In this document: positions 1-13,245 of the stretch, in pieces | Layout of the letters: each line of letters starts with the position of its first letter | Numbering within the stretch: the stretch's first letter is position 1 | NCBI GenBank assembly: GCA_019084245.1 | Contig: JAHRFE010000008.1 | Location: 1-64,000 of the forward strand | DNA from: Hoeflea sp. | GTDB lineage: Bacteria; Pseudomonadota; Alphaproteobacteria; Rhizobiales; Rhizobiaceae | Length of the DNA stretch: 64,000 nucleotides | Reading direction: 5' to 3' | Made by a program: the position numbers and the translations under genes | Notes under the pieces: model-generated | Told to the model about the DNA's origin: nothing | What the model saw: only the letters and a program-made list of their open reading frames with translations | Database searches by the model: none

Positions 1-70
1 CAAAGCAGCACTCAAACGCATTACCTGTGTCCCAATTCGTTCTTTCGGGAAGAGCCCGATCAGCCACATT

Positions 71-102
71 AAAAAAGGCGGAGGCGAATCATCGCCTCCG
101 CC
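71..102 (-). terminator. Intrinsic terminator of rpsU
   Basis: An 11-bp perfect stem (77-87 pairs with 92-102, loop ATCA) is followed, on the minus strand, by six T residues (71-76). It lies 42 nt past the rpsU stop codon, so it ends that transcript. Nothing recognisable is seen in bases 1-70. Confidence 0.9.
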
Positions 103-143
103 TCACATTCATGCAACCCCAAAAGGGCGAAAAAACGACCGGA

Positions 144-380
144 TCAACGAGTCGGCGCTGCCGGACGGCCACCGCCGATAAGGCCTTCACGCTGGGCACG
201 CTTGCGGGCAAGCTTGCGGACCCGGCGAACGGCTTCGGCCTTTTCGCGGGCGCGCTTCTGCGACGGCTTCTCGTAAAAATCACGCATCTTCATTTCGCGA
301 AAAATGCCTTCGCGCTGCATTTTCTTCTTGAGAGCGCGGAGCGCCTGATCGACATTGTTATCGCGGACAAGTACCTGCAC
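144..380 (-). CDS. rpsU: 30S ribosomal protein S21
   Basis: S21 is a small basic protein of the 30S subunit that sits near the anti-Shine-Dalgarno end of 16S rRNA and helps translation initiation. The 78-residue product begins [19 protein letters not shown] and continues with a strongly Arg/Lys-rich helical part, as expected for the family. The start is a GTG at 378-380 with a GAAGGA ribosome-binding site just upstream; the longer open frame upstream is not part of the protein because S21 always begins at this point. The Gly/Pro-rich tail ([10 protein letters not shown]) is typical of rhizobial S21. It is a single-gene unit with its own terminator. Confidence 0.95.
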   Translation of the reverse strand: MQVLVRDNNVDQALRALKKKMQREGIFREMKMRDFYEKPSQKRAREKAEAVRRVRKLARKRAQREGLIGGGRPAAPTR

Positions 381-712
381 GTTAATCCCGTTCCTTCGAG
401 TTTTCGGTTGGTTCAAACAACCTTGGCAAACAAAATTCCCATTCGTTCGGCCATGGGCGTTACGATTGATGGGGCAAATACCAGTTCCGGAGCCTGAAGT
501 CCAGTCCTTGGCGGCTTGACAATGGATGCAGCCCCGTATTTTTCCATTCTGCCTGAGGCACGACGGGTTGTCGCGCGGATCGATCGGGATGTGCGACAAA
601 ACACACTGCGACATTCATGGCCTCCCAGAAGTCGCAAAAGAGCCGATGTTGACCCGATGAATTTGCTCTTGCTTGGATAAAGTTCATCCGAACCGTTTGG
701 AGCCATGACGCC
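381..712. other. Divergent intergenic region rpsU / soxB
   Basis: This 332-bp stretch separates divergent rpsU and soxB and must hold both promoters. I see no convincing promoter pair, operator or RNA structure. Short open frames here give proteins that resemble nothing I know. The soxB ribosome-binding site TTGGAG lies at 697-702. Confidence 0.6.
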
Positions 713-1966
713 ATGCGCAAATATTCCGCTTTTGCCGTTGCCCGTGAGGCACTGCGCGGTCACAAGGGCTGGCCCGCGCAGTGGTCCTCGCCCGAGCCGA
801 AAAAAGAGTATGATGTCATCATCGTGGGCGCAGGCGGCCATGGGCTTGGCACCGCCTATTATCTTGCCAAGGAACACGGCATCACCAACATCGCGGTGAT
901 CGAAAAAGGTTGGCTCGGCGGGGGAAACACCGGCCGCAACACCACCATCATCCGTTCCAACTACCTGTATGACGAAAGCACGGGGCTCTATGATCATGCG
1001 CTCAAGCTGTGGGACGGCCTATCGCAGGATCTCAATTACAATGTGATGTATTCGGCCCGCGGCGTGATGATGCTGTCGCACAATGTGCACGACACGCAGG
1101 TGTTCAAGCGGCATATTCATGCCAACCGATTGAATGGCATCGACAATGAATGGCTGACGCCGGACCAGGCCAAGGCCTTCTGCCCCCCGCTCAACATTCA
1201 CCAGTCGGCGCGCTATCCCGTGGTCGGGGCTGCGCTGCAGCGCCGGGGCGGCACCGCGCGTCACGACGCGGTGGCCTGGGGCTATGCCCGCGCCGCGGCC
1301 GCCATGGGTGTCCATGTCATCCAGAATTGCGAAGTCACCGGCATACGCCGCTCTGCCGATGGTGCGGTGACGGGCGTCGACACCAGCCGCGGCGTCATCG
1401 GCGCGAAGAAGGTTGGCGTCGTGGCCGCGGGCCACACGTCTGTCATCATGGAGATGGCCGGCGTGCGCATGCCGCTCGAAAGCTATCCGCTGCAGGCGCT
1501 GGTCTCCGAGCCGGTCAAGCCGATCTTCCCCTGTGTCGTGATGTCCAACACGGTGCACGCCTATATCTCCCAGTCGGACAAGGGCGAACTGGTGATCGGT
1601 GCGGGCACCGACCAGTACACCTCCTATTCCCAGACCGGCGGGTTGCACATTTTGAGCCACACGCTCGACGCCATCTGCGAGATGTTCCCGATCTTCAGCC
1701 GGATGAAGATGCTGCGCACCTGGGGCGGCATTGTCGACGTGACGCCGGACCGGTCGCCCATCCTGTCGAAGACACCGATCAAGGGGCTTTATGTGAATTG
1801 CGGCTGGGGCACCGGCGGGTTCAAGGCGACGCCGGGCTCGGCGCATGTGTTCGCCCACACCATCGCCCGCGACGAGCCGCACAAGATCAACGCGCCGTTC
1901 ACGCTGGAGCGCTTCCAGACCGGCCGGCTGATCGACGAAGCGGCCGCTGCGGCCGTGGCGCATTGA
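713..1966 (+). CDS. soxB: Sarcosine oxidase, beta subunit
   Basis: SoxB is the catalytic FAD/FMN subunit of the cytoplasmic heterotetrameric sarcosine oxidase, which oxidatively demethylates sarcosine to glycine, passing the methyl group to tetrahydrofolate and making H2O2. The 417-residue product has the Rossmann dinucleotide motif [18 protein letters not shown] at about residues 35-52. The GGTARHD segment carries H184, which by analogy with characterised SoxB is the likely covalent FMN attachment site. The C-terminal [15 protein letters not shown] and [13 protein letters not shown] motifs are typical of this DAO-family subunit. The start ATG has TTGGAG ten bases upstream. It heads the operon soxB-cupin-soxD-soxA-soxG. 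Confidence 0.96.
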   Translation: MRKYSAFAVAREALRGHKGWPAQWSSPEPKKEYDVIIVGAGGHGLGTAYYLAKEHGITNIAVIEKGWLGGGNTGRNTTIIRSNYLYDESTGLYDHALKLWDGLSQDLNYNVMYSARGVMMLSHNVHDTQVFKRHIHANRLNGIDNEWLTPDQAKAFCPPLNIHQSARYPVVGAALQRRGGTARHDAVAWGYARAAAAMGVHVIQNCEVTGIRRSADGAVTGVDTSRGVIGAKKVGVVAAGHTSVIMEMAGVRMPLESYPLQALVSEPVKPIFPCVVMSNTVHAYISQSDKGELVIGAGTDQYTSYSQTGGLHILSHTLDAICEMFPIFSRMKMLRTWGGIVDVTPDRSPILSKTPIKGLYVNCGWGTGGFKATPGSAHVFAHTIARDEPHKINAPFTLERFQTGRLIDEAAAAAVAH

Positions 1967-1976
1967 GGGCGGTCGC

Positions 1977-2333
1977 GTGAAACATTCCGCCATCAATCTC
2001 GAGCAGAAGCTTGCCGGCTTTGACGATCTGTGGTCGCCGAAGATCGTCGCCGCCTTCAATGGCCATGATGTCATGGTGGTCAAGGTCAATGGCGAGTTCA
2101 ACTGGCATTCCCATCCCGACACTGATGATCTTTTCCTGGTTCTTTCGGGACGCCTCACCATCCAGATGCGTGATGGCGACGTGGTGCTGGGGCCGGGCGA
2201 AATGTATGTCGTGCCAAGGGGTGTCGAGCACTGCCCGCGCGCCGACGAGGAAACCCACCTGATCATCATCGAGCCGGCCGGAACGCCGAACACCGGCGAT
2301 CCCGAAACCGCCGTCGTCAAAACCAAGATCTGA
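1977..2333 (+). CDS. Cupin domain protein inserted in the sox operon
   Basis: A 118-residue single-domain cupin. The first cupin motif is seen as HSHPDTDDLFLVLSGRL (two His and a downstream acidic residue as likely metal ligands), and the second as GPGEMYVVPRGVEHCP with a His that normally completes the metal site. The start is a GTG at 1977 with GAGGGCGG just upstream. It lies 10 bp after soxB and 14 bp before soxD, so it is almost certainly co-transcribed with the sarcosine oxidase genes. Its function is unknown: a small-molecule-binding or isomerase role linked to sarcosine, betaine or folate intermediates is possible but not shown by the sequence. Confidence 0.88.
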   Translation: MKHSAINLEQKLAGFDDLWSPKIVAAFNGHDVMVVKVNGEFNWHSHPDTDDLFLVLSGRLTIQMRDGDVVLGPGEMYVVPRGVEHCPRADEETHLIIIEPAGTPNTGDPETAVVKTKI

Positions 2334-2347
2334 CCAAGGACCAAGCA

Positions 2348-2671
2348 ATGCTTCTGATCCATTGTCCCTACTGCCAGGAAGAAAGGCCCGAGCTTGAGTT
2401 CCGCAACACGGGCGAGGCGCATATCGAACGGCCGAAGGATATCGCCGCGATCAGCGACGCGGAGTTCGAGAAATTCTTCTTCATCCGCGCAAATCCCAAG
2501 GGCGTCACCTATGAGCGCTGGCGGCATATCCACGGCTGCGCCAGGTTCTTCAACGCCGTGCGCGACACGGTGAGCGACAGGTTCGTCACAACCTACAAGG
2601 CCGGCCAACCCCGGGTCGAGGTGGAGCGTGGCGAGGATGGCATGTTGCAGATCAGGGAACCTCAATCATGA
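2348..2671 (+). CDS. soxD: Sarcosine oxidase, delta subunit
   Basis: SoxD is the small zinc-binding subunit of heterotetrameric sarcosine oxidase. The 107-residue product begins MLLIHCPYCQEERPELEF; the CPYC pair at C6/C9 and the later HGCARFF Cys/His cluster match the Zn ligands of the family. The segment NPKGVTYERWRHIHGCARFFNAVRDT is a hallmark of SoxD. Its stop overlaps the soxA start by 4 nt (ATGA at 2668-2671), which indicates translational coupling between the two subunits. The size matches the family's usual length of about 90-110 residues. Confidence 0.95.
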   Translation: MLLIHCPYCQEERPELEFRNTGEAHIERPKDIAAISDAEFEKFFFIRANPKGVTYERWRHIHGCARFFNAVRDTVSDRFVTTYKAGQPRVEVERGEDGMLQIREPQS

Positions 2672-5664
2672 GCGGCACGAACCGGATCAAGGGCAAGGGC
2701 CGGCTGACGCCCGCCCGGACCGTGCGCTTTACCTTCGACGGCAAGGCGCTGACGGCGATCGAAGGCGACACGCTCGCCTCGGCGCTGATTGCCAACGGCA
2801 TTCATCTGACCGGGCGCTCCTACAAGTACCACCGGCCGCGCGGCATGCTGTCGGCGGGTCCGGAAGAACCCAATGCGCTGATCGACATCAGCCGGGACGC
2901 CGCACGGCGCACGCCCAATGTGCGGGCGACCGTGCAGGAAGTCTTCGACGGCATGCGGGCGAAGTCGCAGAACCGCTGGCCGTCGCTCGCCTTCGACGTG
3001 GGCGGGATCAACAATTTTGCCTCGCCGCTGTTTGCCGCCGGCTTCTACTACAAGACTTTCATGTGGCCGAAGGCTGCCTGGAAGAGAGTATACGAGCCAA
3101 TCATCCGCGCAGCCGCCGGTCTGGGCGTTTCTCCAAGCGAGCCTGACCCGGATCATTATGCCAACCACTATGTTCATTGCGACGTCCTGGTGATCGGCGG
3201 CGGCGCTGCGGGTCTGACGGCAGCGCTGGCGGCTGCCCATGCCGGCGCCCAAGTGATCCTGTGCGACGAACAGCCGGAAACCGGCGGTGCATTCCATCAC
3301 GACACCGATGCCAGCATCGACGGCGTGCCGGGCTGGGAATGGGCGCAATCGGTCACCGCCGAACTTCGCGCCATGAGCAATGTGAAGGTGCTCAGCCGGA
3401 CCACTGCCTTCGGCTACCAGGCGCAGAATCATGTGGCGCTGGTCGAGCGGGTGACCGAGCATCTTTCCAATCCGGACGCAGCCCTGCCGCGCGAGCGGCT
3501 GTGGCAGGTGCGCGCCAAGCAGGTGGTGATCGCCACCGGCGCAATCGAGCGGCACATGGTGTTTGCCAACAATGACCGACCCGGCATCATGCTGGCCTCG
3601 GCGGCACGGACCTTTCTCAATCATTTCGGCGTGGCTGTCGGCGCCAAGGTCGGAGTCTACACGGCCTGCGATTCAGCCTGGGCCGCCGCCTTCGATCTCA
3701 AGCAGGCTGGTGTCTCAGTGCCTGCCATTGTCGATGTCCGCATGGACCCCGATCCTGCGCTGGTCGCACGGGCGAGGGAGCTCGGCATTGAGGTGCTGGC
3801 GGGCCAGTCGGTGCTCGACACGTCCGGCAAGCTGCGCGTCAAGTCGATGAAGGTCGGCAGGGCCTCGGGCGGATCGAGGCGCGACATCGCCATTGACGCG
3901 CTGATCATGTCTGCCGGCTGGACACCCTCGGTGCACATGTATTCGCAGTCGCGCGGCAAGGTGGTCTGGGACGAGCCGAGCCAGCGCTTCCTGCCCGGTC
4001 GCCATGTCCAGGATTGCGCCAGCGTCGGCGCCTGCACTGGCGTTGACGATCTGGCGGACGCCATTGCCGGCGCGGCCAAAGCCGGTCATGCGGCGGCCAG
4101 GGCCGCAGGCGCCAAGGCCGGCAAAGCCTGGAGCGCGCCCAAATCCGCGACCGCCGCCTCCTGGGCCGGAAGCATGATGGGTTCGGCCGGCGGCGCGGGC
4201 GCGGAGACGAGCGTGAAGGCGTTCGTGGATTTCCAGAACGACGTCACCGCCAAGGATATCCGTCTCGCCGTGCGCGAAGGCATGCACTCAATCGAGCATG
4301 TCAAGCGCTTCACCACCAACGGCATGGCCACCGACCAAGGCAAGACCTCCAACATCCACGGCCTGGCGATCGCCGCCGAGATGCTGGGCAAGCCCTTGCC
4401 ACAGGTGGGCCTCACGACGTTCCGTGCGCCCTACACGCCGGTGACCTTCGGCGCCATCGTCAACCATTCGCGCGGGTCCCTGTTCGATCCGACGCGATGC
4501 ACGCCGATGCATGGCTGGGAAGACGCCCACGGCGCGGTGTTCGAGGATGTCGGCCAATGGAAACGCGCCTGGTATTATCCGCGCCCCGGCGAGGACATGC
4601 ACCAGGCGGTCAATCGCGAGTGCCGCACGGTGCGCGATGTGGCAGGCATGTTCGACGCCTCGACGCTCGGCAAGATCGAGGTGGTTGGCCCCGATGCGGC
4701 CGAGTTCCTCAACCTGATGTATACCAACAGCTGGGACAAGCTGGAGCCGGGCCGCTGCAAATATGGCATCATGCTGCGCGAGGACGGCTTCATCTATGAT
4801 GACGGCGTCGTCGGGCGGATAGCCGAGGACCGGTTCCATGTGACCACCACCACTGGCGGCGCGCCGCGGGTCATGCACCACATGGAAGACTACCTGCAGA
4901 CCGAGTTCCCGCATCTCAGGGTCTGGCTGACCTCGACAACCGAACAATGGGCGGTGATCGCGATCCAGGGTCCGAAGGCGCGCGAGATCATCGCGCCGCT
5001 GGTCGAGGGCATCGATCTGTCCAACGAAGCCATGCCGCACATGAGCGTGCGGGAAGGGCGGATCTGCGGAGTGCCGACCCGCCTGTTCCGGATGTCGTTC
5101 ACCGGTGAGACGGGCTATGAAGTCAATGTCCCCGCCGATTACGGCGAGGCGGTTTGGAAGGCGCTGTGGGCGCGGGCGGAACCGATGGGCGCCTGCGCCT
5201 ACGGCACCGAGACCATGCATGTGCTGCGCGCCGAGAAAGGCTACATCATCGTCGGCCAGGACACCGACGGCACGGTGACGCCCGATGACGCGGGCCTCAA
5301 CTGGGCGGTGGCGAAGAAGAAACCGGATTTTGTCGGGATCCGCGGAATGAAGCGGCCGGATCTGCTGGCTCCGGGCCGAAAGCAGCTGGTGGGACTTCTC
5401 ACCAGGGATCCGAACATTGTTCTGGAGGAAGGCGCGCAGGTTGTCGCCGATCCGAACCAGAGCCTGCCGATGACCATGATCGGCCATGTCACATCGTCCT
5501 ACTGGTCGGAGAATTGCGGCCGGTCTATCGCCATGGGCGTGGTTGCCGGCGGCCGTTCGCTGAAGGGGACGACGCTGTACGTGCCGATGCCGGAGCGGAC
5601 GATCGAAATTGAAGTCACAGATGCTGTTTTCATCGACAAAGAGGGAGTGCGCCTGAATGGCTAA
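2668..5664 (+). CDS. soxA: Sarcosine oxidase, alpha subunit
   Basis: SoxA is the large subunit (998 residues here, normal for the family) that binds NAD and the folate acceptor. An N-terminal ferredoxin-like domain (about 1-110, with the typical RSYKYHRPRGMLSAG segment) is followed by a pyridine-nucleotide disulfide oxidoreductase domain with the motif VLVIGGGAAGLTAALAAA near residue 172. The C-terminal third (about 600-998) is a GcvT-like aminomethyltransferase domain that binds tetrahydrofolate and takes up the methyl group. An Ala/Gly/Lys-rich linker near residues 470-510 separates the two halves. The gene overlaps soxD by 4 nt and soxG by 8 nt. Confidence 0.96.
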   Translation: MSGTNRIKGKGRLTPARTVRFTFDGKALTAIEGDTLASALIANGIHLTGRSYKYHRPRGMLSAGPEEPNALIDISRDAARRTPNVRATVQEVFDGMRAKSQNRWPSLAFDVGGINNFASPLFAAGFYYKTFMWPKAAWKRVYEPIIRAAAGLGVSPSEPDPDHYANHYVHCDVLVIGGGAAGLTAALAAAHAGAQVILCDEQPETGGAFHHDTDASIDGVPGWEWAQSVTAELRAMSNVKVLSRTTAFGYQAQNHVALVERVTEHLSNPDAALPRERLWQVRAKQVVIATGAIERHMVFANNDRPGIMLASAARTFLNHFGVAVGAKVGVYTACDSAWAAAFDLKQAGVSVPAIVDVRMDPDPALVARARELGIEVLAGQSVLDTSGKLRVKSMKVGRASGGSRRDIAIDALIMSAGWTPSVHMYSQSRGKVVWDEPSQRFLPGRHVQDCASVGACTGVDDLADAIAGAAKAGHAAARAAGAKAGKAWSAPKSATAASWAGSMMGSAGGAGAETSVKAFVDFQNDVTAKDIRLAVREGMHSIEHVKRFTTNGMATDQGKTSNIHGLAIAAEMLGKPLPQVGLTTFRAPYTPVTFGAIVNHSRGSLFDPTRCTPMHGWEDAHGAVFEDVGQWKRAWYYPRPGEDMHQAVNRECRTVRDVAGMFDASTLGKIEVVGPDAAEFLNLMYTNSWDKLEPGRCKYGIMLREDGFIYDDGVVGRIAEDRFHVTTTTGGAPRVMHHMEDYLQTEFPHLRVWLTSTTEQWAVIAIQGPKAREIIAPLVEGIDLSNEAMPHMSVREGRICGVPTRLFRMSFTGETGYEVNVPADYGEAVWKALWARAEPMGACAYGTETMHVLRAEKGYIIVGQDTDGTVTPDDAGLNWAVAKKKPDFVGIRGMKRPDLLAPGRKQLVGLLTRDPNIVLEEGAQVVADPNQSLPMTMIGHVTSSYWSENCGRSIAMGVVAGGRSLKGTTLYVPMPERTIEIEVTDAVFIDKEGVRLNG

Positions 5665-6211
5665 ATCCGCTCAAGCCGTCCGTACCGAACCGCTTGCCGG
5701 GCGCGTCAGCGGCTCCGCAGGGGTTCAGGTGACGCCTGCCGCTGCTGCGGTACGTGTTTCGCTACGCGCCGATCCGGAAAACGCCAAGGCGCTCTCCAAG
5801 GCGCTCGGTCTTGAGTTGCCGCTCAAGCCCAAGACCACCGCGGGCTCCCTGCCGGGGCGGCTTGTTGCCTGGCTCGGTCCGGATGAATGGCTGATTATCG
5901 ACGAGACCGGCGATCCGCTCTCGGATCTGCGCAAGGCCAAGGTGCTGCATTCCGCGGTGGATGTCTCCCACCGCAACACGGCGATCCTGGTCTCGGGCAA
6001 GGGCGCGCGCGCCACGCTGGAATCGGGCTGTCCGCAGAACCTCGGCGACGCGGTTTTCCCGGTTGGGGCAGCGAGCCGGACGGTGATGGGCAAGATCGAA
6101 GTCGTCATTATCCGCACCGCGGACACCGAATATCGGGTCGAGTGCTGGCGGTCGTTCTCGACCTATGCTTTCGATTTTCTGAGCGAAAGCGCCAAAGACT
6201 GCCTCGCCTGA
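5657..6211 (+). CDS. soxG: Sarcosine oxidase, gamma subunit
   Basis: SoxG is the small folate-domain-like subunit that completes the alpha-beta-gamma-delta sarcosine oxidase complex. The 184-residue product carries family features such as VAWLGPDEWLII (about residues 69-80), VDVSHRNTAILVSGKGAR and the C-terminal YRVECWRSFSTYAFDFL. Its start overlaps the end of soxA by 8 nt, so it is the last gene of the operon. No folate C1 genes such as purU or folD follow, unlike many sox operons; instead a convergent MaoC-type gene begins 42 bp on. Confidence 0.93.
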   Translation: MAKSAQAVRTEPLAGRVSGSAGVQVTPAAAAVRVSLRADPENAKALSKALGLELPLKPKTTAGSLPGRLVAWLGPDEWLIIDETGDPLSDLRKAKVLHSAVDVSHRNTAILVSGKGARATLESGCPQNLGDAVFPVGAASRTVMGKIEVVIIRTADTEYRVECWRSFSTYAFDFLSESAKDCLA

Positions 6212-6253
6212 CGCGGCGTTGCGCCAGAGGTGAAAGCCGCTGGTCGCCGGCGG

Positions 6254-6742
6254 CTACTCTTCCTTCTTTGGCCAGATCTCGGGATCGAACTGGATGATGG
6301 TGAGCCAGCTTGCGGTCAGGGCCGGCTTCCTGCCGCCTTCGATTTCGACCGTCACATCAAAGGTCATCATCAATCGGCCAGGCCCGCGCAGCCGGGCCTC
6401 CTTGAGCACGAAACGGCCGCGGATTCGGCTGCCGGCAGGCACCGGCGCCATGAAGCGGATCTTGTTGAAGCCGTAGTTGATGCCGAAATTGTCTTCGCGC
6501 AGTTTCGGGATCGTGTTGGCGTGCATGGCCGACAACATCGAGACGGTCAGGAATCCATGGGCGATGGTGCCGCCGAAGGGTGTCTCGGCCGCGCGCACCG
6601 GATCGACATGGATGAACTGGTGATCGTCGGTGGCGTCGGCGAACATGTCGATCCGCGATTGCGGTATGTCCATCCAGTCGGAGATGCCGACTTCCAGGCC
6701 GACCAGATCGGGGATTTCTGTGATTGAGATCTCGCCTTGCAC
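6254..6742 (-). CDS. MaoC-like (R)-specific enoyl hydratase
   Basis: A 162-residue hot-dog-fold protein of the MaoC family. The hydratase motif is clear: DATDDHQFIHVD supplies the catalytic Asp and His pair (D-x4-H), followed by FGGTIAHGFLTVSML. Members hydrate or dehydrate acyl-CoA thioesters in the cytoplasm, feeding fatty acid or polyhydroxyalkanoate metabolism; the substrate here cannot be read from sequence. The start is a GTG at 6740-6742 with an AGGGAG ribosome-binding site seven bases upstream. It is convergent with soxG and follows the end of the glycogen operon by 168 bp, probably as a separate unit. Confidence 0.9.
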   Translation of the reverse strand: MQGEISITEIPDLVGLEVGISDWMDIPQSRIDMFADATDDHQFIHVDPVRAAETPFGGTIAHGFLTVSMLSAMHANTIPKLREDNFGINYGFNKIRFMAPVPAGSRIRGRFVLKEARLRGPGRLMMTFDVTVEIEGGRKPALTASWLTIIQFDPEIWPKKEE

Positions 6743-6910
6743 GAACGGCTCCCTGTTTGAATGAAGAATCGGATCGCCAGTTCCTTAAGGCGATAAGCCG
6801 ATCATTGCATCATTTCATTGCACGTGCGTGGTGTCGTTTGCATGAAGCCTGGCAATTCCGCCGGCCACATTTTTCCGAACCCAGATGAATGACCCCGGCT
6901 TGATCGGCAA

Positions 6911-8880
6911 TCATTCCGCCGATTCCTGCCAGCCGAGCACACAGCGGGGTGGAACGACGCCATCCTCTGTCGCGCCTGGGGTGGCCGGGCGCCAGATGCC
7001 GGGGCTTTCAGGCAACTGGCAGTGAATCTGGCGGCCCCGGTTGAAGGCGATCGCAAGCCGCGCGCCCGGCGGTCCGATCACCATCATGAAGGCATCCCGG
7101 ACCGGGTCTTCCCACTCGGAAGGCGTCATCGGCTGACCGTTCTCAGTCAGCCAGGCGACCTGATCCGGATCTTCTCCACCGCTGGCGCCCTTGAAGAAAT
7201 CCGAACGTGTCAACAGCGTCGAATTGCCCCTGAAATCCGCCCAGGCGCGGGCGAAATCGAGGCGGTTCTGGTCGGCTTTGCCCCAGTCGCGCCAGGTGAT
7301 GGCGTTGTCCTGCGCATAGGCATTGTTGTTGCCGCCCTGGCTGTGGCCGAACTCGTCCCCGGCGGCCAGGAGGATAGTGCCACGGCTCGCGAACAGGGTG
7401 GCGATCAGCGCACGTGCATCTGCTTCCCTAGCCGCCAGTATCGCCGGGTCGTCGCTGGGACCTTCCACGCCATTGTTCCAGGAATGGTTGGCGCCGTGGC
7501 CATCGCGGTTGTCCTCGCCATTGGCCTCATTGTGCTTGCTCTCGTAGGCAACGAGGTCGCCCATGGGAAATCCGTCATGGGCGGCGATGAAGTTGACGCT
7601 TCGGGTCCGGGCTTCGCCATGACGCGTGAAAATGTCGGAAGAGCCCGAAAGCCGCGTCGCCAGGGACCCGGTCATCGTCGCGTCGCCGCGCCAGTAGCGG
7701 CGAATGTCGTCGCGGGCGCTGTCGTTCCACTCAAGCCAGGGCGGTCCGAAACTGCCAAGCTGATAGCCGCCGGGACCGATGTCCCATGGCTCCGCGATCA
7801 GGATCCTGTCATGCAGCACGGAATCATCGACAATGAGCTGCAGAAGCTCGGCCTCGGATGAAAACCCGTTCCGGTCCCGGCCAAGTATTGGCGCCAGGTC
7901 GAAGCGGAAGCCGTCAATGCCCGCCTGGGTCACGAAGTGGCGCATCGCAGTCAGCACCAGATCCTGAACCGCAGGGTGATCGCAGGCCAGCGTGTTGCCG
8001 CACCCCGTATCATTGATCAGCCCACCGTCGTCATCGTGGCGATAATAGGCCTTGTTGCCGAGCCCGCGCAGCGACAGCGTCGGGCCGTGGATGTCGCTTT
8101 CGCCGGTGTGGTTGAACACGACGTCGAGAATGACGCCGATGCCAGCCGCCTGAAGCGCTGCTGTGGCGAGGCGCAGATCGGCGATGCCGCCCGGGGCCAG
8201 GCGTGGATCGAGCGCGAGCATCGTCACCGGATTGTAGCCCCAGGCATTGGTCAGTCCCAGCGGCGGCAGATGCCGCTCGTCGATCCAGGCCGCGACCGGC
8301 ATCAGTTCAACAGCGCCGATATGCAGCGAACGCAGATGCTCGATGATCGCCGGGTGGGCCAGCGCCCGCAATGTTCCACGATCCGATCTTGGAATGTCAG
8401 GATGCAACAGGGTGAAGGCGCGCACCGGCAGTTCGTAGATCAGCCCGCCCGGCCTGAAGCCGGGACGGCCAGGGTTCAGCGCGGGCAGCAGCGGCTCGAC
8501 AATGGCTTTCGGCACCAGGGCCGCTGTGTCCGTCCCATACTGCCCAAGCTGCGGATCGTAGCGGAACGAGCGGTCGATGCGGGTGGCATAGGGGTCGACC
8601 AGCAGTTTTGACGGGTCGAACAGGTGTCCCTCCTCGGGTCGCCATGGCCCGTCGGCGCGCAGCCCGTAGCGCGCGCCTTGGCCAACGCCCGGCACGACGC
8701 TGGAGAACAGCCCGTCGCCCGCGATCGCCAGGTCATGGCGCGCCAGTTCCCGATCGTCGCTGTCAAACAGGCAGACGGAGAGCTTCGATGCCAATGGCGC
8801 CACGACAGTGAAACGGACGCCGTCGGTGTGGATCTCCACGCCCGGTTTCGGCGGGACGCCCAAGTCACTCGGCTCCCGCA

Positions 8881-8881
<1 letters not shown>
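6911..8881 (-). CDS. glgX: Glycogen debranching enzyme GlgX
   Basis: GlgX hydrolyses alpha-1,6 branches of the limit dextrin left by glycogen phosphorylase. The 656-residue product has an N-terminal CBM48-type domain and a GH13 catalytic barrel with the conserved regions DVVFNHTGE, GFRFDLAPIL (nucleophile Asp), LIAEPWDIG (acid/base Glu) and FIAAHDGF. The HNEANGEDNRDG segment is diagnostic of the GlgX/TreX group. I chose the ATG at 8881 because it overlaps the pgm stop (TGATG); a start at 8917 is in frame but would lie inside pgm. It is the last gene of the glycogen operon. Confidence 0.95.
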
Positions 8882-11956
<3,075 letters not shown>

Positions 11957-11960
<4 letters not shown>

Positions 11961-13228
11961 TCGTAAATCAGTCCTGCACGGTCGAGCATGTCCTGGGTGA
12001 TCAGGCAGATCCCGGTTTCGCTGCGATGAAAGCGGCTGGCGTCCAGTTCCGCGTCTTCACCAACGACAAGGCCTGCCGGGATCTTGACACCCCGGTCAAT
12101 GACCACGCGGGAAAGGCTGGCATGGCGGCCAATGACGCATTCTGGCAGCACCACGGCCTCGTTCAACTTGGAATAGGACCGGCACAGGACCCCCGTGAAA
12201 AGCAGCGATCGCTGAACTTCCGAGCCGGAGATGATGCAATCGCCCGATACCAGCGAAGATATCGCGGTGCCACGGCGGCCTTCTTCATTGTGCACGAATT
12301 TTGCCGGCGGCTTGATTTCCGCATAGGTCCAGATCGGCCATGTCCGGTCGTAAAGATCGAGCTCCGGCAGGATGTCGGTAAGATCGATATTTGCCTGCCA
12401 GTAGGCATCAATGGTTCCTACATCGCGCCAATAGGCTTCTTTTTCCGGCGTTTCACGGACGCAGGACTCGGCAAACCGGTGCGCCACGGCTTTGCCGTTC
12501 TCGACGATATAGGGAATGATATCCTTGCCGAAGTCGCGACTTGAACCGGGTGTCGCGGCATCGCGACGCAATTCGTCAAACAGGAAATCGGTGTTGAAAA
12601 CATAGATTCCCATGGAGGCGAGTGACATATCAGGATTGTCCGGCATGGGCGGCGGGTCGGCGGGCTTTTCGACAAAGGCGATGATCTCGTCCTTTTCGTT
12701 GACATGCATCACGCCAAAACCGGTCGCCTCCAGGCGCGGTACCTCAAGGCAGCCAACGGTGACGTCCGCGCCGGAATTGACATGCTGCTGCAACATCAAT
12801 TCATAATCCATCTTGTAGATGTGGTCGCCTGCGAGAATGACCATGAATTTTGGGTTATGGCCTTCGATGATGTCGATATTCTGAAATACGGCGTCAGCGG
12901 TACCGTCATACCATTGGGTTTCCGACACGCGCTGGCTGGCGGGCAGGATGTCGAAGCTTTCATTTCGCTCGGGGCGCAGGAAATTCCAGCCGTGCTGCAA
13001 ATGCCTGATCAGCGAATGCGCCTTGTACTGGGTGGCCACGCCAATGCGCCGGATGCCGGAGTTGAGGGCGTTGGACAGGGCGAAATCGATGATCCGTGTC
13101 TTGCCGCCAAAATAGACTGCGGGTTTGGCTCGACGGTTGGTGAGTTCCTTCAGGCGGCTGCCGCGGCCACCCGCCAGCACATACGCCATGGCGTCACGCG
13201 CCAGTGGCTGGACTCTTTTCTGTTCCAT
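11957..13228 (-). CDS. glgC: Glucose-1-phosphate adenylyltransferase
   Basis: GlgC makes ADP-glucose from ATP and glucose-1-phosphate and is the regulated step of bacterial glycogen synthesis; alphaproteobacterial forms are known to respond to fructose-6-phosphate and pyruvate. The 423-residue product carries [23 protein letters not shown] (nucleotide-binding loop, about residues 16-38), the substrate-binding FVEKP motif and the left-handed beta-helix C-terminal domain. The ATG at 13228 has a strong GGAGGA site five bases upstream. It sits 17 bp after glgB, the only real gap in the operon. Confidence 0.96.
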
Positions 13229-13245
13229 CTCTTCCTCCCCTTTTG

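Noticed and set aside
1019-2665. Long open frame (548 codons) on the minus strand opposite soxB and soxD
   Set aside because: GC-rich third positions leave antisense frames open; the predicted product is low-complexity and the plus-strand genes are well recognised.
6235-6255. AGCCGC/GCGGCT hairpin between soxG and the MaoC gene
   Set aside because: It overlaps the MaoC stop codon and lacks a T-run, so it is not supported as a terminator.
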